A stretch of DNA of 64,000 nt, taken from the NCBI RefSeq assembly GCF_003051005.1, contig NZ_QAOW01000001.1, positions 62,001-126,000 of the forward strand, in the 5' to 3' direction. Position numbers and translations under genes: made by a program. Of the stretch, positions 35,328 to 48,608 are shown in pieces. The notes under the pieces are model-generated. The model did not search any database. It was not told the DNA's origin and saw only the letters and a list, made by a program, of their open reading frames with translations. Numbering within the stretch: position 1 is the first letter of the stretch; each line of letters begins with the position of its first letter. Source of the stretch: Rhodococcus sp. OK519 (lineage in GTDB: Bacteria > Actinomycetota > Actinomycetes > Mycobacteriales > Mycobacteriaceae).

Positions 35328-37097
35328 ATGGTTGCCAACCCCGAGATCGATCTCGCTCCACCCCGAACGCTGACGCCGTCGCGACCGGCACCCGCCCGCA
35401 GCGGCGCAGCCGGGTCCAAGGGGTCGTTCATCTACAAGATGATCACCACCACCGATCCCAAGGTGCTCGGGATCATGTACCTGGTCACGGCGTTCGCGTT
35501 CTTCTTGATCGGCGGCCTCATGGCGCTGCTGATGCGTACCGAGTTGGCGATCCCGGGGATGCAGTTCCTCTCGAACGAGCAGTTCAACCAGCTGTTCACG
35601 ATGCACGGCACGATCATGCTGCTGCTGTACGCGACCCCGGTCGTGTTCGGTTTCGCCAACTACATCGTCCCGCTGCAGATCGGTGCGCCGGACGTGAGCT
35701 TTCCGCGGCTCAACGCGCTGAGCTACTGGTTCTACCTGTTCGGTGGACTGATCGCGTCGGCCGGCTTCATCACCCCCGGTGGTGCCGCGGACTTCGGCTG
35801 GACGGCGTACGTGCCGTTGTCGAACGGCCTGCACAGCCCGGGCGTCGGCGCGGACCTGTGGATCATCGGTCTGGCGCTCGGCGGTGTCGGCACGATCCTC
35901 GGTGGCGTCAACTTCATCACCACCATCGTGTGCCTGCGGGCCCCCGGCATGACCATGTTCCGGATGCCGATCTTCACCTGGAACATCTTCATCACGTCCC
36001 TGCTGGTCCTGCTCGTGTTCCCGTTGCTGGCTGCCGCCCTGATCGGTCTGTGGGTGGATCGGAACCTCGGTGCGCACCTGTTCGACCCAGCAACCGGCGG
36101 GGTGATGTTGTGGCAGCACCTGTTCTGGTTCTTCGGCCATCCCGAGGTGTACGTGATCGCGCTGCCGTTCTTCGGCATCGTCTCCGAGATCTTCCCGGTG
36201 TTCTCGCGTAAGCCGATCTTCGGCTACAGCGGCCTGGTGTACGCCACCATGGGCATCGCGGCCCTGTCGATCGCCGTGTGGGCGCACCACATGTACGCCA
36301 CGGGCGCGGTACTGCTGCCGTTCTTCTCCTTCATGACGTTCCTCATCGCGGTCCCGACCGGTGTGAAGTTCTTCAACTGGATCGGCACCCTGTGGCGCGG
36401 TCAGCTGACGTTCGAGTCGCCGATGTTGTTCGCCGTCGGCTTCCTCGTGACGTTCCTGTTCGGTGGCCTGTCCGGCGTGCTGCTCGCGAGCCCGCCGCTC
36501 GACTTCCACGTCACCGACACCTATTTCGTGGTTGCGCATTTCCACTACGTACTCTTCGGCACCATCGTGTTCGCCACCTACGCGGGTATCTACTTCTGGT
36601 TCCCGAAGATGACCGGCCGCATGATGGACGAGCGCCTCGCGAAATGGCACTTCTGGACGACGCTGATCGGCTTCCACGCCACCTTCCTGGTCCAGCACTG
36701 GCTCGGAGCCTCGGGGATGCCGCGTCGCTACGCCGACTACCTGCCCACCGACGGCTTCACCACGCTGAACACGATCTCCACGGTCGGCTCGTTCATCCTG
36801 GGCGCCTCGACGCTGCCGTTCCTGTGGAACGTCTTCAAGAGCTACCGCTACGGGCAGATCGTCACGGTCGACGATCCGTGGGGCTACGGCAACTCGCTCG
36901 AGTGGGCCACCAGTTGCCCGCCGCCGCGTCACAACTTCACCGAGCTGCCCCGGATCCGTTCGGAGCGACCGGCGTTCGAGTTGCACTACCCGCACATGGT
37001 GGAGCGGATGCGCGAGGAGGCGCACGTCGGACTCGGTCACGGCAACGGCAAGGGTGACAAGGGCACAGTCGCCGAACTGCACGAGACGAGGGTCTGA
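35328..37097 (+). CDS. ctaD: Cytochrome c oxidase subunit I (CtaD)
   Basis: The 589-residue protein has twelve membrane helices and the ligand residues of haem-copper oxidases: [16 protein letters not shown] (haem a His), [11 protein letters not shown] (CuB His and the cross-linked Tyr), HHMYATG (CuB His pair) and HFHYVLFG (haem His pair). The ATG at 35328 gives a hydrophilic N-terminus; the open frame upstream (from 33933) is a shadow of pta and ackA. It is the only cytochrome oxidase gene here and lies between ackA and pknG, where M. tuberculosis has none, so it may be an additional copy. Confidence 0.95.
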   Translation: MVANPEIDLAPPRTLTPSRPAPARSGAAGSKGSFIYKMITTTDPKVLGIMYLVTAFAFFLIGGLMALLMRTELAIPGMQFLSNEQFNQLFTMHGTIMLLLYATPVVFGFANYIVPLQIGAPDVSFPRLNALSYWFYLFGGLIASAGFITPGGAADFGWTAYVPLSNGLHSPGVGADLWIIGLALGGVGTILGGVNFITTIVCLRAPGMTMFRMPIFTWNIFITSLLVLLVFPLLAAALIGLWVDRNLGAHLFDPATGGVMLWQHLFWFFGHPEVYVIALPFFGIVSEIFPVFSRKPIFGYSGLVYATMGIAALSIAVWAHHMYATGAVLLPFFSFMTFLIAVPTGVKFFNWIGTLWRGQLTFESPMLFAVGFLVTFLFGGLSGVLLASPPLDFHVTDTYFVVAHFHYVLFGTIVFATYAGIYFWFPKMTGRMMDERLAKWHFWTTLIGFHATFLVQHWLGASGMPRRYADYLPTDGFTTLNTISTVGSFILGASTLPFLWNVFKSYRYGQIVTVDDPWGYGNSLEWATSCPPPRHNFTELPRIRSERPAFELHYPHMVERMREEAHVGLGHGNGKGDKGTVAELHETRV

Positions 37098-37099
37098 CG

Positions 37100-40577
<3,478 letters not shown>

Positions 40578-40581
<4 letters not shown>

Positions 40582-41942
40582 TGATACTCCCGCAGTCGGG
40601 GCCACAGTCCCACCGGTATCGCCACGACCGCCACGGTCGTGAGAACCGCGGCGCCGGGGCCGAGGGCGGACAACACCCGTGACGACCGCGCCACATCGTC
40701 GCGCAGTTCCGTTCTCGCGGTGTCGGCGCCCGCGGCCAGCGCGGCATCCACGGTGTCGAACTGCGCGGCGGACGCGTCGGGTTCGGGACCGACCGTCGTC
40801 ATGGCGGCCGCCGTCCAGTCTCCGGTCGCGAGCGCGTCGAGCATTCGCTGGTGTGATGCGGTCCAGTTGTCCATCGCCTGGTTCGCGCGGTCGATGTCGT
40901 CGTGCCCCACGCTGCCCGAGTAGCTGTCGAGAAGCTGTCGCAGTTCGCTCGTGTTCTCCTGGTACAGCTGCGCGTGCTCCTCCTTCTCCTCCCGCCGAAC
41001 CAGTTGCAGGATCTCCTGGGTGCGCGCCTGCTGCGCGAGGATCCGCGCGGACGCGAACGTCGCCAGCGGCTCCGATCCGTCGCGTATCGCACGGTGCGCA
41101 CTCGTGGCGGAGATGACCCCCACGATCAGCATCCACACCAGGAGTGCGGCCATGGCCGCCGTCGCGCAGAGCAGCCCGGGATTGAGGGTGCGACGGGTGC
41201 GTCTCGACATCACGGACTGGGTGGCCACCAGCCCGATCAGCAGCGCGACGAGCAGCCCGATGGCCAGCCACGGTGGCCGGCCGAATTCCGACTGGGGGGC
41301 GAGCGAAGCGGCGGATCGTTCGGTGTGCAGCGCCTGCGCCGCGGGCAGGATCTCGGTCTGCATCAGCGACGACGCCTCGGCGAGGTACGCCGTACCCACC
41401 GGATTGCCCACCCGGTTGTTGGTGCGCGCGGTCTCGACGAGTCCCGTGTACACCGGGAGTTTCGTCGCGATCTCGGTGAGCAGGCGTCGGCTCTCGTCGT
41501 TGCCGGGGAGGCCGTCGGATGTCGCGACCAGTTCGGACGACGCCGTCCCGATCGCCTGCGCGTAGCGATCACGGGCCGTGCTGGGTTCGACGCCGCCGGA
41601 GAGGAACGCGGTGGCGGCCGCAGCATCGGCGACCGACAGCGACGCGTACAGATTCTGGGACGACCGGGCCAGTGGCTCGGTCGTCGACAGCAGCGTGTCG
41701 ATGTCCTGCTTGCGCTCGCTCGCCACCGTCGCCGCGATCAGGCCGACCGCCAGCGTGCCGAGCAGCAGTGCCACACCGATCGCGAGGAGTCTGGCCGGTG
41801 TGGATCGGAGCAGGTCACGATTGGTGATCTGGCGTGGCCGAGTACCGACGGCACCGTTGGCCCCCACGCCACCCCAGATCCTGCGGGCAGCGGTGGGCAT
41901 CGCCTGTTCGTCGTCCGCCGTCTTCGTTTCCGGCAGTGCCAC
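40578..41942 (-). CDS. glnX: Membrane signal-transducing protein GlnX
   Basis: The 454-residue protein has four membrane helices (about 48-70, 223-244, 256-280 and 425-447) and two helical extracytoplasmic domains, each a likely four-helix bundle. It is the membrane relay between GlnH and PknG. The GTG at 41942 is the start (MALPETKT). The order glnX-glnH-pknG on one strand is conserved with M. tuberculosis. Confidence 0.9.
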
Positions 41943-42100
41943 GGCTGGTACCTCGGTTCGCCGTCCGGACTGGTGCGCCGTTCCGCAGTTCCGAGCATAT
42001 AAGCAGCACCGCGAGGATGTTCCGCCGTTTTCGGATGACGCGGGGAATACTGTGGGGACAGGTGAGCGGCTCGGCGGACAGGGCAGGTGAGAGGTACTCC

Positions 42101-42940
42101 ATGCGCGGTGACGGAGACGGCTGGGCGACGACGCCCGACGGGGTGCGGCATTGGGGCCGCCACGGCGCGGCGGGCCTGCTGCTGCGTGCTCCGCTGGAGG
42201 ACGGAACGCCCGCTGTCCTGCTGCAACACCGGGCCGCCTGGAGTCATCAGGGCGGCACGTGGGCCCTGCCCGGCGGTGCCCGCGACAGCCACGAGACCAC
42301 GATCCACGCCGCGGTCCGCGAGGCCCAGGAGGAGACCGGAATCGACGCCGGCGCGGTCCGGGTGCGGACCGAGCGGGTCACCGCCAGCGTCGACGGCGGC
42401 TGGACGTACACGACGGTGATCGCCGACGCGGAGAAGACGCTGGCCCTGGTACCCAACGGCGAGAGCACCGAGCTGCGCTGGGTTCCGGAGGCCGACGTGG
42501 AGCACATGCCGCTGCACCCGGGATTCGCGACGTCGTGGCCCGGCCTGCAGACCACCGAGGTCCGGGTACTGCTCGACACCGCGAACGTCCTCGGCTCACG
42601 ACCGACCGGTTGGTGGCGTGACCGAGCCGGCGCGACGAGCGCACTGCTCGACCGGATCGCCCAGGTGCTGCCGCGCACCATCGAACTGCCCGACGGCGGG
42701 TTCGGCTGGCTGCCTCGCATCGAGGCCGTGCTCGAGGGCGAGGCCCGTGCCGTCGATCATGTCGACGCGCGAGTCCCGGTGCACGCGGCGGGGGGCAGCG
42801 GGGACGACGAGGTGGCCCGCCTGGCGGCCGACGTCGGCGCGCTCACCGCCGTCGTGACCGCCGACCGCGGACTGCGCAGCCGGCTGCCCGGGTCGGTGCT
42901 GGCGCTGCCGCCGTCGACCGTGCTGTCCTGGCTGGACTGA
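42101..42940 (+). CDS. mutT3: NUDIX hydrolase fused to a NYN/PIN-like domain (MutT3 position)
   Basis: The 279-residue protein has a NUDIX domain (residues 10-145) with a complete Nudix box, GGARDSHETTIHAAVREAQEE followed by TG, split here for length. The C-terminal part (about 150-279) begins LLDTANVLGSRPTGWWRDR and ends TAVVTADRGLRSRLPG, resembling NYN-type nuclease domains. The gene sits where mutT3 (Rv0413) is found. A role in cleaning oxidised nucleotides is inferred for the first domain; the second is unexplained. The frame extension upstream of ATG 42101 is not supported. Confidence 0.8.
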   Translation: MRGDGDGWATTPDGVRHWGRHGAAGLLLRAPLEDGTPAVLLQHRAAWSHQGGTWALPGGARDSHETTIHAAVREAQEETGIDAGAVRVRTERVTASVDGGWTYTTVIADAEKTLALVPNGESTELRWVPEADVEHMPLHPGFATSWPGLQTTEVRVLLDTANVLGSRPTGWWRDRAGATSALLDRIAQVLPRTIELPDGGFGWLPRIEAVLEGEARAVDHVDARVPVHAAGGSGDDEVARLAADVGALTAVVTADRGLRSRLPGSVLALPPSTVLSWLD

Positions 42941-42950
42941 CTGGTTCGGT

Positions 42951-43361
42951 TCAGCCTCGATCGAGAACGAATCGCCGACCGTCACTCTCGGTCGGCCGGA
43001 TCTCGACGAAGTTGTACTTCGCCGTGGGGACCCACGACTGCAGATCCAGGGCCTCGGCCGCGTTGATCTCGTCGAACCGCACGAGGGTGCGGGCGATGCC
43101 CCGGACGACGACGCTCCACGCCGCCGTTGCGTCCGCGTGATCCACCTGGAACGTCGTCATCGGCTTGAGCGTGAGTTCGGTGAGCTTGTCGCCCTCCGCG
43201 GAGCGGAAGTAGATCCTGCCGTCGTGGACCGCGTAGTTGACCGGGTAGACGTCAGGCCTGTCGTCGACGACGAGGATCAATCGTCCGAGCCGCTCCGTGG
43301 CCAACAGGTCCAGGCATTCCTGTTCGGTGAGTGTCGTGACGGGTCCGGTCCGATCCGGCAT
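42951..43361 (-). CDS. Pyridoxamine 5'-phosphate oxidase-like (split-barrel) protein
   Basis: The 136-residue protein has the flavin split-barrel signature ERLGRLILVVDDRPDVYPVN (start of barrel), YFRSAEGDKL and VVVRGIARTLV. Such proteins bind FMN, F420 or haem; the ligand is not clear here. GGAGGAG precedes the ATG at 43361. It ends 10 bases from the convergent NUDIX gene. Confidence 0.85.
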   Translation of the reverse strand: MPDRTGPVTTLTEQECLDLLATERLGRLILVVDDRPDVYPVNYAVHDGRIYFRSAEGDKLTELTLKPMTTFQVDHADATAAWSVVVRGIARTLVRFDEINAAEALDLQSWVPTAKYNFVEIRPTESDGRRFVLDRG

Positions 43362-43448
43362 GTCTCCTCCGATCCTCGGTGAGCTTTCACCTCCGACTCT
43401 GCCCCTCGGATGCTGCTTGTGCCAGACAGTGCAGGTGTGAGTTGCGCG

Positions 43449-44192
43449 TCAGCGCGCGCCGCCGAGGATCCGGCGCAGCTGCCGCGCCTGGGCCGCGAGT
43501 TCGCCGTCGGCGGTGAACAGTTCGGTTTCGTCGACACACAGAGCCGACGTCCACCACACCGTGCGGTGCCGCAGCCGATGCCACTCCCCGCCGGGTCTGT
43601 GCACGCCCGGCGCGAAGTGCACCGTCAGTTCGACGGTCGGGATCGACACGGGCGCCGTAAGAGTCGCGAACAGCCCCGGTGGCAGGGCGTCGAGCAGGAT
43701 GGCGGCTCGTTCGGTGCCGGTGACGTCCAGAGTGGGCCGGAGTCGGATCCACACGTCGAACTCGGGATCGGATCCACCGGCGAAGGGCCGTGCCGCGTTG
43801 ATCGGTCGGATGTCGAGGTGTTGCGAGAACGGAACGAAGTCGATCGGAATGTCCAGGACTGCAAGACTGTCCGGATCGAAGTCGGCATCGACCGTCGGGG
43901 CGTGAGCGGCCGGAGAGGTGCTGCGAGACAGGCGAACCAGTGCGGTCGCGGCATCGTCGATCGAGACGTGCACGCCAGGGGTACGGCCGCCGGTGTCCGA
44001 CCGCACGGCGGTGCGGATCGGTCCGGGGCGAACCGGGGAGTTGAAGTGCGCGGTCGCGGCAACCGGGACCGCGTCGGTCTCGACGGCCGCGGCCCGCAGC
44101 ATCGATGCCAGCACCAGGCCGCCGTGGATGCCGTCGAAGGCTCGCCAGGTGTCGTCGAAGTGGGTGGGGAACTCGCTGGTGATCGCGGTCAT
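43449..44192 (-). CDS. Thioesterase-family (double hot-dog) protein
   Basis: The 247-residue protein has the TesB-like two-hot-dog arrangement: WRAFDGIHGGLVLASMLRA in the first and VWWTSALCVDETELFTADGELAAQARQLRRIL at the end (broken over two lines of the fold). It should hydrolyse acyl-CoA esters. GGAGG precedes the ATG at 44192, which overlaps the stop of the MFS gene (ATGA). It is co-transcribed with the transporter. Confidence 0.8.
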   Translation of the reverse strand: MTAITSEFPTHFDDTWRAFDGIHGGLVLASMLRAAAVETDAVPVAATAHFNSPVRPGPIRTAVRSDTGGRTPGVHVSIDDAATALVRLSRSTSPAAHAPTVDADFDPDSLAVLDIPIDFVPFSQHLDIRPINAARPFAGGSDPEFDVWIRLRPTLDVTGTERAAILLDALPPGLFATLTAPVSIPTVELTVHFAPGVHRPGGEWHRLRHRTVWWTSALCVDETELFTADGELAAQARQLRRILGGAR

Positions 44193-45580
44193 GGCGAAAC
44201 CTCCTGAGCGGTAACGGCGGGAGCGGTCGGCGGCCGCTCGGGGGTGCGGGGAGACATTCCGAGCGCGGTGACTGCGCCGACGGCGGCGAGCGCCGCGATC
44301 GCCCACCACGCCGCGGTGAATCCGGACGAGGCCAGGAGAGCGACGAGAATCGCGATACCGAGAACACTCCCGATTTGGCGACCGGTGTTGACGACGGCGC
44401 TGCCGGTCGCACCGAGCGCGGGCGGCAGGGTTGCGGTGGCTGTCGCGAGGATCGTCGGCAGCGCCAGCCCCACGCCGGCGCCCCCGATGATCCATCCCGG
44501 CAGCATCCCGGCCGCGTAGTTGGGGGCGGCGTCGACGCCGGCGAGCACGAAGACGATCCCGGCGCCCCAGAGCGCGCTGCCGAGCGCCGCCACCGTCCCG
44601 GACGAAAACCGCCGGCTCAGCAGCTGTCCGATCACCGCGAACACCGGGACCAGCATCGGTCCGGGCGCGACGGCGAGACCGGTGCGCAGTGCCGAGTACC
44701 CCCACTGGTTCTGCATCCACAGGATGTTCGCGAGCAGTCCCGCGGCGAACGACGCGCTGAACGCGATCGCGGTGATGTTGGACCACGCGAACGGGCGCAC
44801 GCGTAGCAGCGCGGGATCGAGCAGGGGGTTGTCGTGGTGCATCGTGCGTCGGGCGAACCAGGCGAGGGCGACCACGCCGAGGATCGCGGCAGCGAGGGTA
44901 GCGGCGTGTGTCCAGCCCCATTCGGGGCCCTGGACCAGTGCCAGCGAGACCGCGCCGACGCCGAATGCGAGCAGGACCGCCCCCGGCCCGTCGACGCGTG
45001 CCGGATTCGGATCGCGTGACTCGGGGACCGTGCGCGCGGCTACCCACAGCAGGATGACGCCGATCGGGACGTTGATCAGGAAGATCCATCGCCACGACGC
45101 GGCCACCAGCAAGCCGCCGAGCACCGGTCCCAGCGCGGCGGCCGCCGCGCCGGTCGCGGCCCACAGGCGTACGCCGAGCGCGCGGCGCGCCTCGGGTAGC
45201 GCGGCAATGACGAGTCCGAGGCTTGCCGGCGTCAGGATCGCCGCCCCCGCGGCCTGGGCGAGGCGGAACGCGACCAGTGCCCACAACGACGGCGCGAGGG
45301 CGCACGCCGCGCTCGCGACGGTGAACAGCGCGAGTCCCACGAGAAAGGCGCGACGCCTGCCGACCCGGTCGGCCCACCGCCCGGCCGGAATCAACAGGGC
45401 CGCATAGACGATCGCGTAGCCGCTCAGCACCCAACTGAGCTGCGCGAGCGGCGTGCCCGAGTAGTCGGCCGCGATGTCGTCGAGGGCGACGTTGACGACG
45501 AAGAGATCGAGGTTCGCGACGAACGGTGCTCCGGCGAGGACGGCGAGCACCGCCCCGAATCTCTGACTTTGCTTTTGCAT
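44189..45580 (-). CDS. MFS multidrug-type transporter (DHA2 family)
   Basis: The 463-residue protein has about fourteen membrane helices and the DHA2 motifs NLDLFVVNVALDDI (motif D1), GRWADRVGRRRAFLVG (motif A) and AILTPASLGLVIAALP (motif C-like GPVLGG nearby). It probably exports drugs or metabolites by proton antiport. It is divergent from an HxlR regulator, with a dyad at its start codon. Substrate unknown. Confidence 0.88.
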   Translation of the reverse strand: MQKQSQRFGAVLAVLAGAPFVANLDLFVVNVALDDIAADYSGTPLAQLSWVLSGYAIVYAALLIPAGRWADRVGRRRAFLVGLALFTVASAACALAPSLWALVAFRLAQAAGAAILTPASLGLVIAALPEARRALGVRLWAATGAAAAALGPVLGGLLVAASWRWIFLINVPIGVILLWVAARTVPESRDPNPARVDGPGAVLLAFGVGAVSLALVQGPEWGWTHAATLAAAILGVVALAWFARRTMHHDNPLLDPALLRVRPFAWSNITAIAFSASFAAGLLANILWMQNQWGYSALRTGLAVAPGPMLVPVFAVIGQLLSRRFSSGTVAALGSALWGAGIVFVLAGVDAAPNYAAGMLPGWIIGGAGVGLALPTILATATATLPPALGATGSAVVNTGRQIGSVLGIAILVALLASSGFTAAWWAIAALAAVGAVTALGMSPRTPERPPTAPAVTAQEVSP

Positions 45581-45606
45581 AGTCAGGAGTGTGAACCCTG
45601 GCTATG
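45578..45606. promoter_or_regulatory. Dyad operator at the MFS start codon
   Basis: CATAGTCAGG (45578-45587) and CCTGGCTATG (45597-45606) form an inverted repeat with 9 of 10 matching positions and a 9-base spacer. The left arm overlaps the MFS start codon and the right arm lies 32 bases before the HxlR start. It is the best candidate binding site for the HxlR protein. Confidence 0.6.
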
Positions 45607-45637
45607 GATTTGACAAGTCAGCGCGTAGCCTGGGCGT

Positions 45638-46150
45638 ATGGAGGCAGCACGACTCGACGGGTTTCTCGCGGACCGGGACGCGTGGCGTCCTACCCAGTGC
45701 TCGATCGCCAAGGCGATGGATGTGGTCGGGACGCGGTCGGCGATGCTGATCCTGCGCGAGGCGTACTACGGGACCACTCGCTTCGATCACTTCGCGGAGC
45801 GGGTCGGGATCACCGAGGCGGTCGCGGCGGCGCGGCTACGAGAACTCACGTCCGAGGGGCTGTTCGAGCGTCGGCCCTACAAGGAGCCGGGTCAGCGCAC
45901 CCGTCATGAGTACGTGCTCACGGAAAAGGGGCGTGATCTGCTGCCTGCGGTGCTGGCGCTGATGCAGTGGGGCGACCGGTATCTACAGGGGGAGCGGGGC
46001 GGCCCGCTCGACCTCGCCGACGACACGAACGGCGAACCCGTGCACGTCGAGGTGCGCAGCGAATCGGGACGTCAGGTGCCGCTGGAGGAGATCCGCGTCG
46101 TCCCGAACGTCACCGAGGAACAGGCCCGCCGCGCGATGCGCCGACCCTGA
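45638..46150 (+). CDS. HxlR-family transcriptional regulator
   Basis: The 170-residue winged-helix protein has the HxlR pattern: CSIAKAMDVVGTRSAMLIL, RFDHFAERVGITEAVAAARL and YVLTEKGRDLLPAVLALMQWGD. HxlR proteins often sense electrophiles or drugs and control adjacent exporters. The divergent MFS-thioesterase operon is the likely target. The C-terminal 40 residues extend beyond the usual family length. Start ATG 45638. Confidence 0.9.
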   Translation: MEAARLDGFLADRDAWRPTQCSIAKAMDVVGTRSAMLILREAYYGTTRFDHFAERVGITEAVAAARLRELTSEGLFERRPYKEPGQRTRHEYVLTEKGRDLLPAVLALMQWGDRYLQGERGGPLDLADDTNGEPVHVEVRSESGRQVPLEEIRVVPNVTEEQARRAMRRP

Positions 46151-46155
46151 TACCT

Positions 46156-46220
46156 CCGCGTTTTGCGCACTTATCGACCTTTGGGGGCCTGAAATTCAGC
46201 GATAAGTGCGCAAAACGCGG
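46156..46220. repeat. Long perfect inverted repeat between convergent genes
   Basis: Two 21-base arms, identical when inverted (46156-46176 and 46200-46220, starting CCGCGTTTTGCGCAC), flank a 23-base spacer; a G-U pair extends the stem outward. The spacer contains CTGAA-A-TTCAG. It lies 5 bases after the HxlR stop and 11 bases before the next gene's stop. It may be a two-way terminator or a repetitive extragenic palindrome. Confidence 0.75.
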
Positions 46221-46231
46221 GGGAGGGCAGG

Positions 46232-46636
46232 TCAGGCGGTGGCCTTCTTGTTCTTTTCCTTGCGCTCCGCGACCTCGTCCTTGAGCAGGAACATCGGCAG
46301 CAGGACGGTCGCGAGGGCGGTCACGAGCCACACGACGAGCGACGCCAGAATCCAGGTGCGCCAACCGCTGATCGACAGCCCGGTGATGACCGACGCGATG
46401 ACGAGCGAGACGAACGTCGACACCAGGCCGATGCCGCCGAGGAAGGCCGGGGCGTTGCGGGCCGCGATCTTCATGATGAACGGCGACAGCAGGCTCTGCG
46501 CGACGGCGAACACGATGGCCGCGGTGATGAACCCGGTGGCAGTGACGTGCACGTCCGGCAGCAACCACACGGCCGCCAGGATTCCGATCGCGGCCGAGCC
46601 GAGGAAGATTGCCGTCCGGATGAGGAAACGAATCAT
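46232..46636 (-). CDS. Four-helix membrane protein of the 'phage holin superfamily' (PF04020-like)
   Basis: The 134-residue protein has four membrane helices and begins IRFLIRTAIFLGSAAIGILA. The name comes from distant similarity to holins; bacterial members are ordinary membrane proteins. The last residues are a charged tail (EVAERKEKNKKATA). The ATG at 46636 is preferred; the long frame to 48289 is a shadow of the mannosyltransferase gene. No phage genes are nearby. Confidence 0.75.
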   Translation of the reverse strand: MIRFLIRTAIFLGSAAIGILAAVWLLPDVHVTATGFITAAIVFAVAQSLLSPFIMKIAARNAPAFLGGIGLVSTFVSLVIASVITGLSISGWRTWILASLVVWLVTALATVLLPMFLLKDEVAERKEKNKKATA

Positions 46637-46900
46637 GTTCGGGGCCTTTCGTGTCGACCGTGCCGGCGATCGTGTGAATCGGATGGTCGATTCTCGGCGG
46701 AGTCTATCCAGCCCGGCGCTCCGGACGGTGCAAGATGAGTCCGGTCGTGTTGCGGGGACGGTAACGGGACGAAGTGGCGATGCGACAACCGGATCGGGCT
46801 CCCGGTGACCGGATGCGGTTTCCGTCCGGCCGGGGTCATTGCTTAGTCTTGGTATCGAGGCTGTGGGTTCTGGGGCGGACCACGATCGGAAGGGCGAGTC

Positions 46901-48163
46901 GTGCTGAGGAAGGTTCTCGTCGAGGGGCGCGAGATGCCGCGTCGGACAGAGACTCTGACGATTCTCGCGTTGTGGGCCGTCGCCTCGGTGGTGTTGCTGT
47001 TCACGACGGTGCGGCCGTGGATGCCGAAGATCGGGCTCCTCGCAGGTGGCGCGGACCTCGACGTGTACCGCGACGGCGCCCGCCACGTCATGGAGGACCT
47101 CCCGCTCTACACCGAACCGGTGATCCACGGACTGCTCTACACCTACACGCCGTTCTCGACGCTGATGTTCCTCCCGTTCGGCCTGCTGCCCGGCGGGTAC
47201 GACAAGTACCTGTGGATGGCGGCCAACGTCGCGCTGCTGATCGCGATCGTGGCGCTGTGCTGGCGGATGCTGGGCTACCGGATCACCCCGTACGTGGTGT
47301 CGGCGTCGGCGCTGCTGGCGGCGTCGTGCACGTTCCTCGAACCCGTGCGGACCACGCTGTTCTACGGGCAGATCAATCTGGTGCTGCTGGCCTTGATCCT
47401 GTGGGACGCCTCGCGCGGTGAGCGGAGCAGGCTCAAGGGTGTCGGTGTCGGCATCGCGGCGGGCATCAAGCTCACGCCTGCATACTTCGTCCTCTACTAC
47501 CTGGTGTTGCGGCAGTGGCGAGCGGCCGCCGTCGCGGTCGGGTCCATCGTGGCCACGATCGGCGTCAGTTGGCTGGTGCTGCCGAACGATTCGAGGCAGT
47601 ACTGGACGGAGACGTTCTTCGAATCCACCCGCATCGCGGAGGACACACATCCGTCCAACCAGTCGATCCGCGGTGCGATCGCGCACCTCACCGGCAAGCC
47701 CGCGCCCGTCGCACTGTGGCTGATCCTCGTTATCTGCGCGGTCGCGGTGAGCATGTGGATCGTGGTGCGGCTGCATCGGCGGGGCGAGACGCTGCTCGCG
47801 GTCACGGTCGCCGGACTGAGCGCGGCGGCGGTGTCGCCGTTCTCGTGGAGTCACCACTGGGTGTGGTTCGTTCCGCTGCTGGTCTACGTGGTGCACCGGA
47901 CGCTGACCGACCGGCGGTGGTGGATCGCGGCCGTCGTGGTGTACGCCGCGGCAGGCGCGTGGCCGTACCAATGGGAAGCCGACAACGTCGTTGTGGGCCT
48001 GTTCCTGTTCCCGCCGTGGTGGACCCTCGCGGACGTCCTGATGAACGTATATCTGCTCGTCTATCTGGCTGTTCTCGTCGGTGCCGCGGTGATCGCGTTC
48101 CGCGGCGAACCGGACCGCGTCGAGGAGAAGCCGACACCGGTGCATGAGCCCGAACCGGTGTGA
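46901..48163 (+). CDS. GT87-family (DUF2029) polyprenyl-phosphate-dependent mannosyltransferase
   Basis: The 420-residue integral membrane protein has about ten helices and the GT-C features ADLDVYRDGARHV (the early aspartate motif) and YTYTPFSTLMFLPFGLLPGG. GT87 enzymes such as PimE add mannose from polyprenyl phosphate-mannose to envelope phosphatidylinositol mannosides or lipomannan. The GTG at 46901 is the start. A 264-base gap separates it from the divergent holin-like gene. Confidence 0.85.
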   Translation: MLRKVLVEGREMPRRTETLTILALWAVASVVLLFTTVRPWMPKIGLLAGGADLDVYRDGARHVMEDLPLYTEPVIHGLLYTYTPFSTLMFLPFGLLPGGYDKYLWMAANVALLIAIVALCWRMLGYRITPYVVSASALLAASCTFLEPVRTTLFYGQINLVLLALILWDASRGERSRLKGVGVGIAAGIKLTPAYFVLYYLVLRQWRAAAVAVGSIVATIGVSWLVLPNDSRQYWTETFFESTRIAEDTHPSNQSIRGAIAHLTGKPAPVALWLILVICAVAVSMWIVVRLHRRGETLLAVTVAGLSAAAVSPFSWSHHWVWFVPLLVYVVHRTLTDRRWWIAAVVVYAAAGAWPYQWEADNVVVGLFLFPPWWTLADVLMNVYLLVYLAVLVGAAVIAFRGEPDRVEEKPTPVHEPEPV

Positions 48164-48179
48164 TGCCACCATTCCGGGC

Positions 48180-48602
48180 ATGCGTATTCGACATCTGATC
48201 GCCGCCGTCCCCGTAGCCCTGCTGGTTCTCACCGGTTGCAGTGACGGTGGCGACGCCGACTCGAAGGCTGACGGCAAGACGACCGTCACCGTCGATCCCT
48301 CCGCCGACGCGCAGGACTCCGCGGTCTCGGTGATGTGTGCCCAGGTGGTCGCCTACCTCGACGCGACGCAGCAGCAGGCCGAGGCGGCCGATCAGCCGTT
48401 CGACCGTGCGGCGAAGGGCAACGAGTTCCTCGACACGTTGAAGGCGAACGGCGGAACCGTGGTCGCGGCCTACAACCAGCAGGCCCAGGCGTCGGGTGAG
48501 CCGATGCTCGACCCGGCGACCGCGACGTGGGACGACGTGCCGGCCGAGGCCCGCGAGCTCATCGAGCAGTCGGTGCAGTCCGGGATCGCCGGGAGCTGCT
48601 GA
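48180..48602 (+). CDS. Small secreted lipoprotein
   Basis: The 140-residue protein has a lipoprotein signal (IAAVPVALLVLTGC, Cys20) and an acidic mature region with cysteines at MCAQ and the last residue. I do not recognise a family; it may be an envelope protein. The ATG at 48180 lies 17 bases after the GT87 gene, so the two may be transcribed together. It converges with thiE, whose stop is 6 bases away. Confidence 0.78.
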   Translation: MRIRHLIAAVPVALLVLTGCSDGGDADSKADGKTTVTVDPSADAQDSAVSVMCAQVVAYLDATQQQAEAADQPFDRAAKGNEFLDTLKANGGTVVAAYNQQAQASGEPMLDPATATWDDVPAEARELIEQSVQSGIAGSC

Positions 48603-48608
48603 CGGGTC

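Noticed and set aside
36278-37057. 259-codon frame inside ctaD
   Set aside because: It is an out-of-frame Arg-rich shadow with no motif.
46232-46636. Prophage remnant suggested by the holin-like protein
   Set aside because: The family is common as an ordinary bacterial membrane protein, and no integrase, capsid, lysin or attachment site is nearby.
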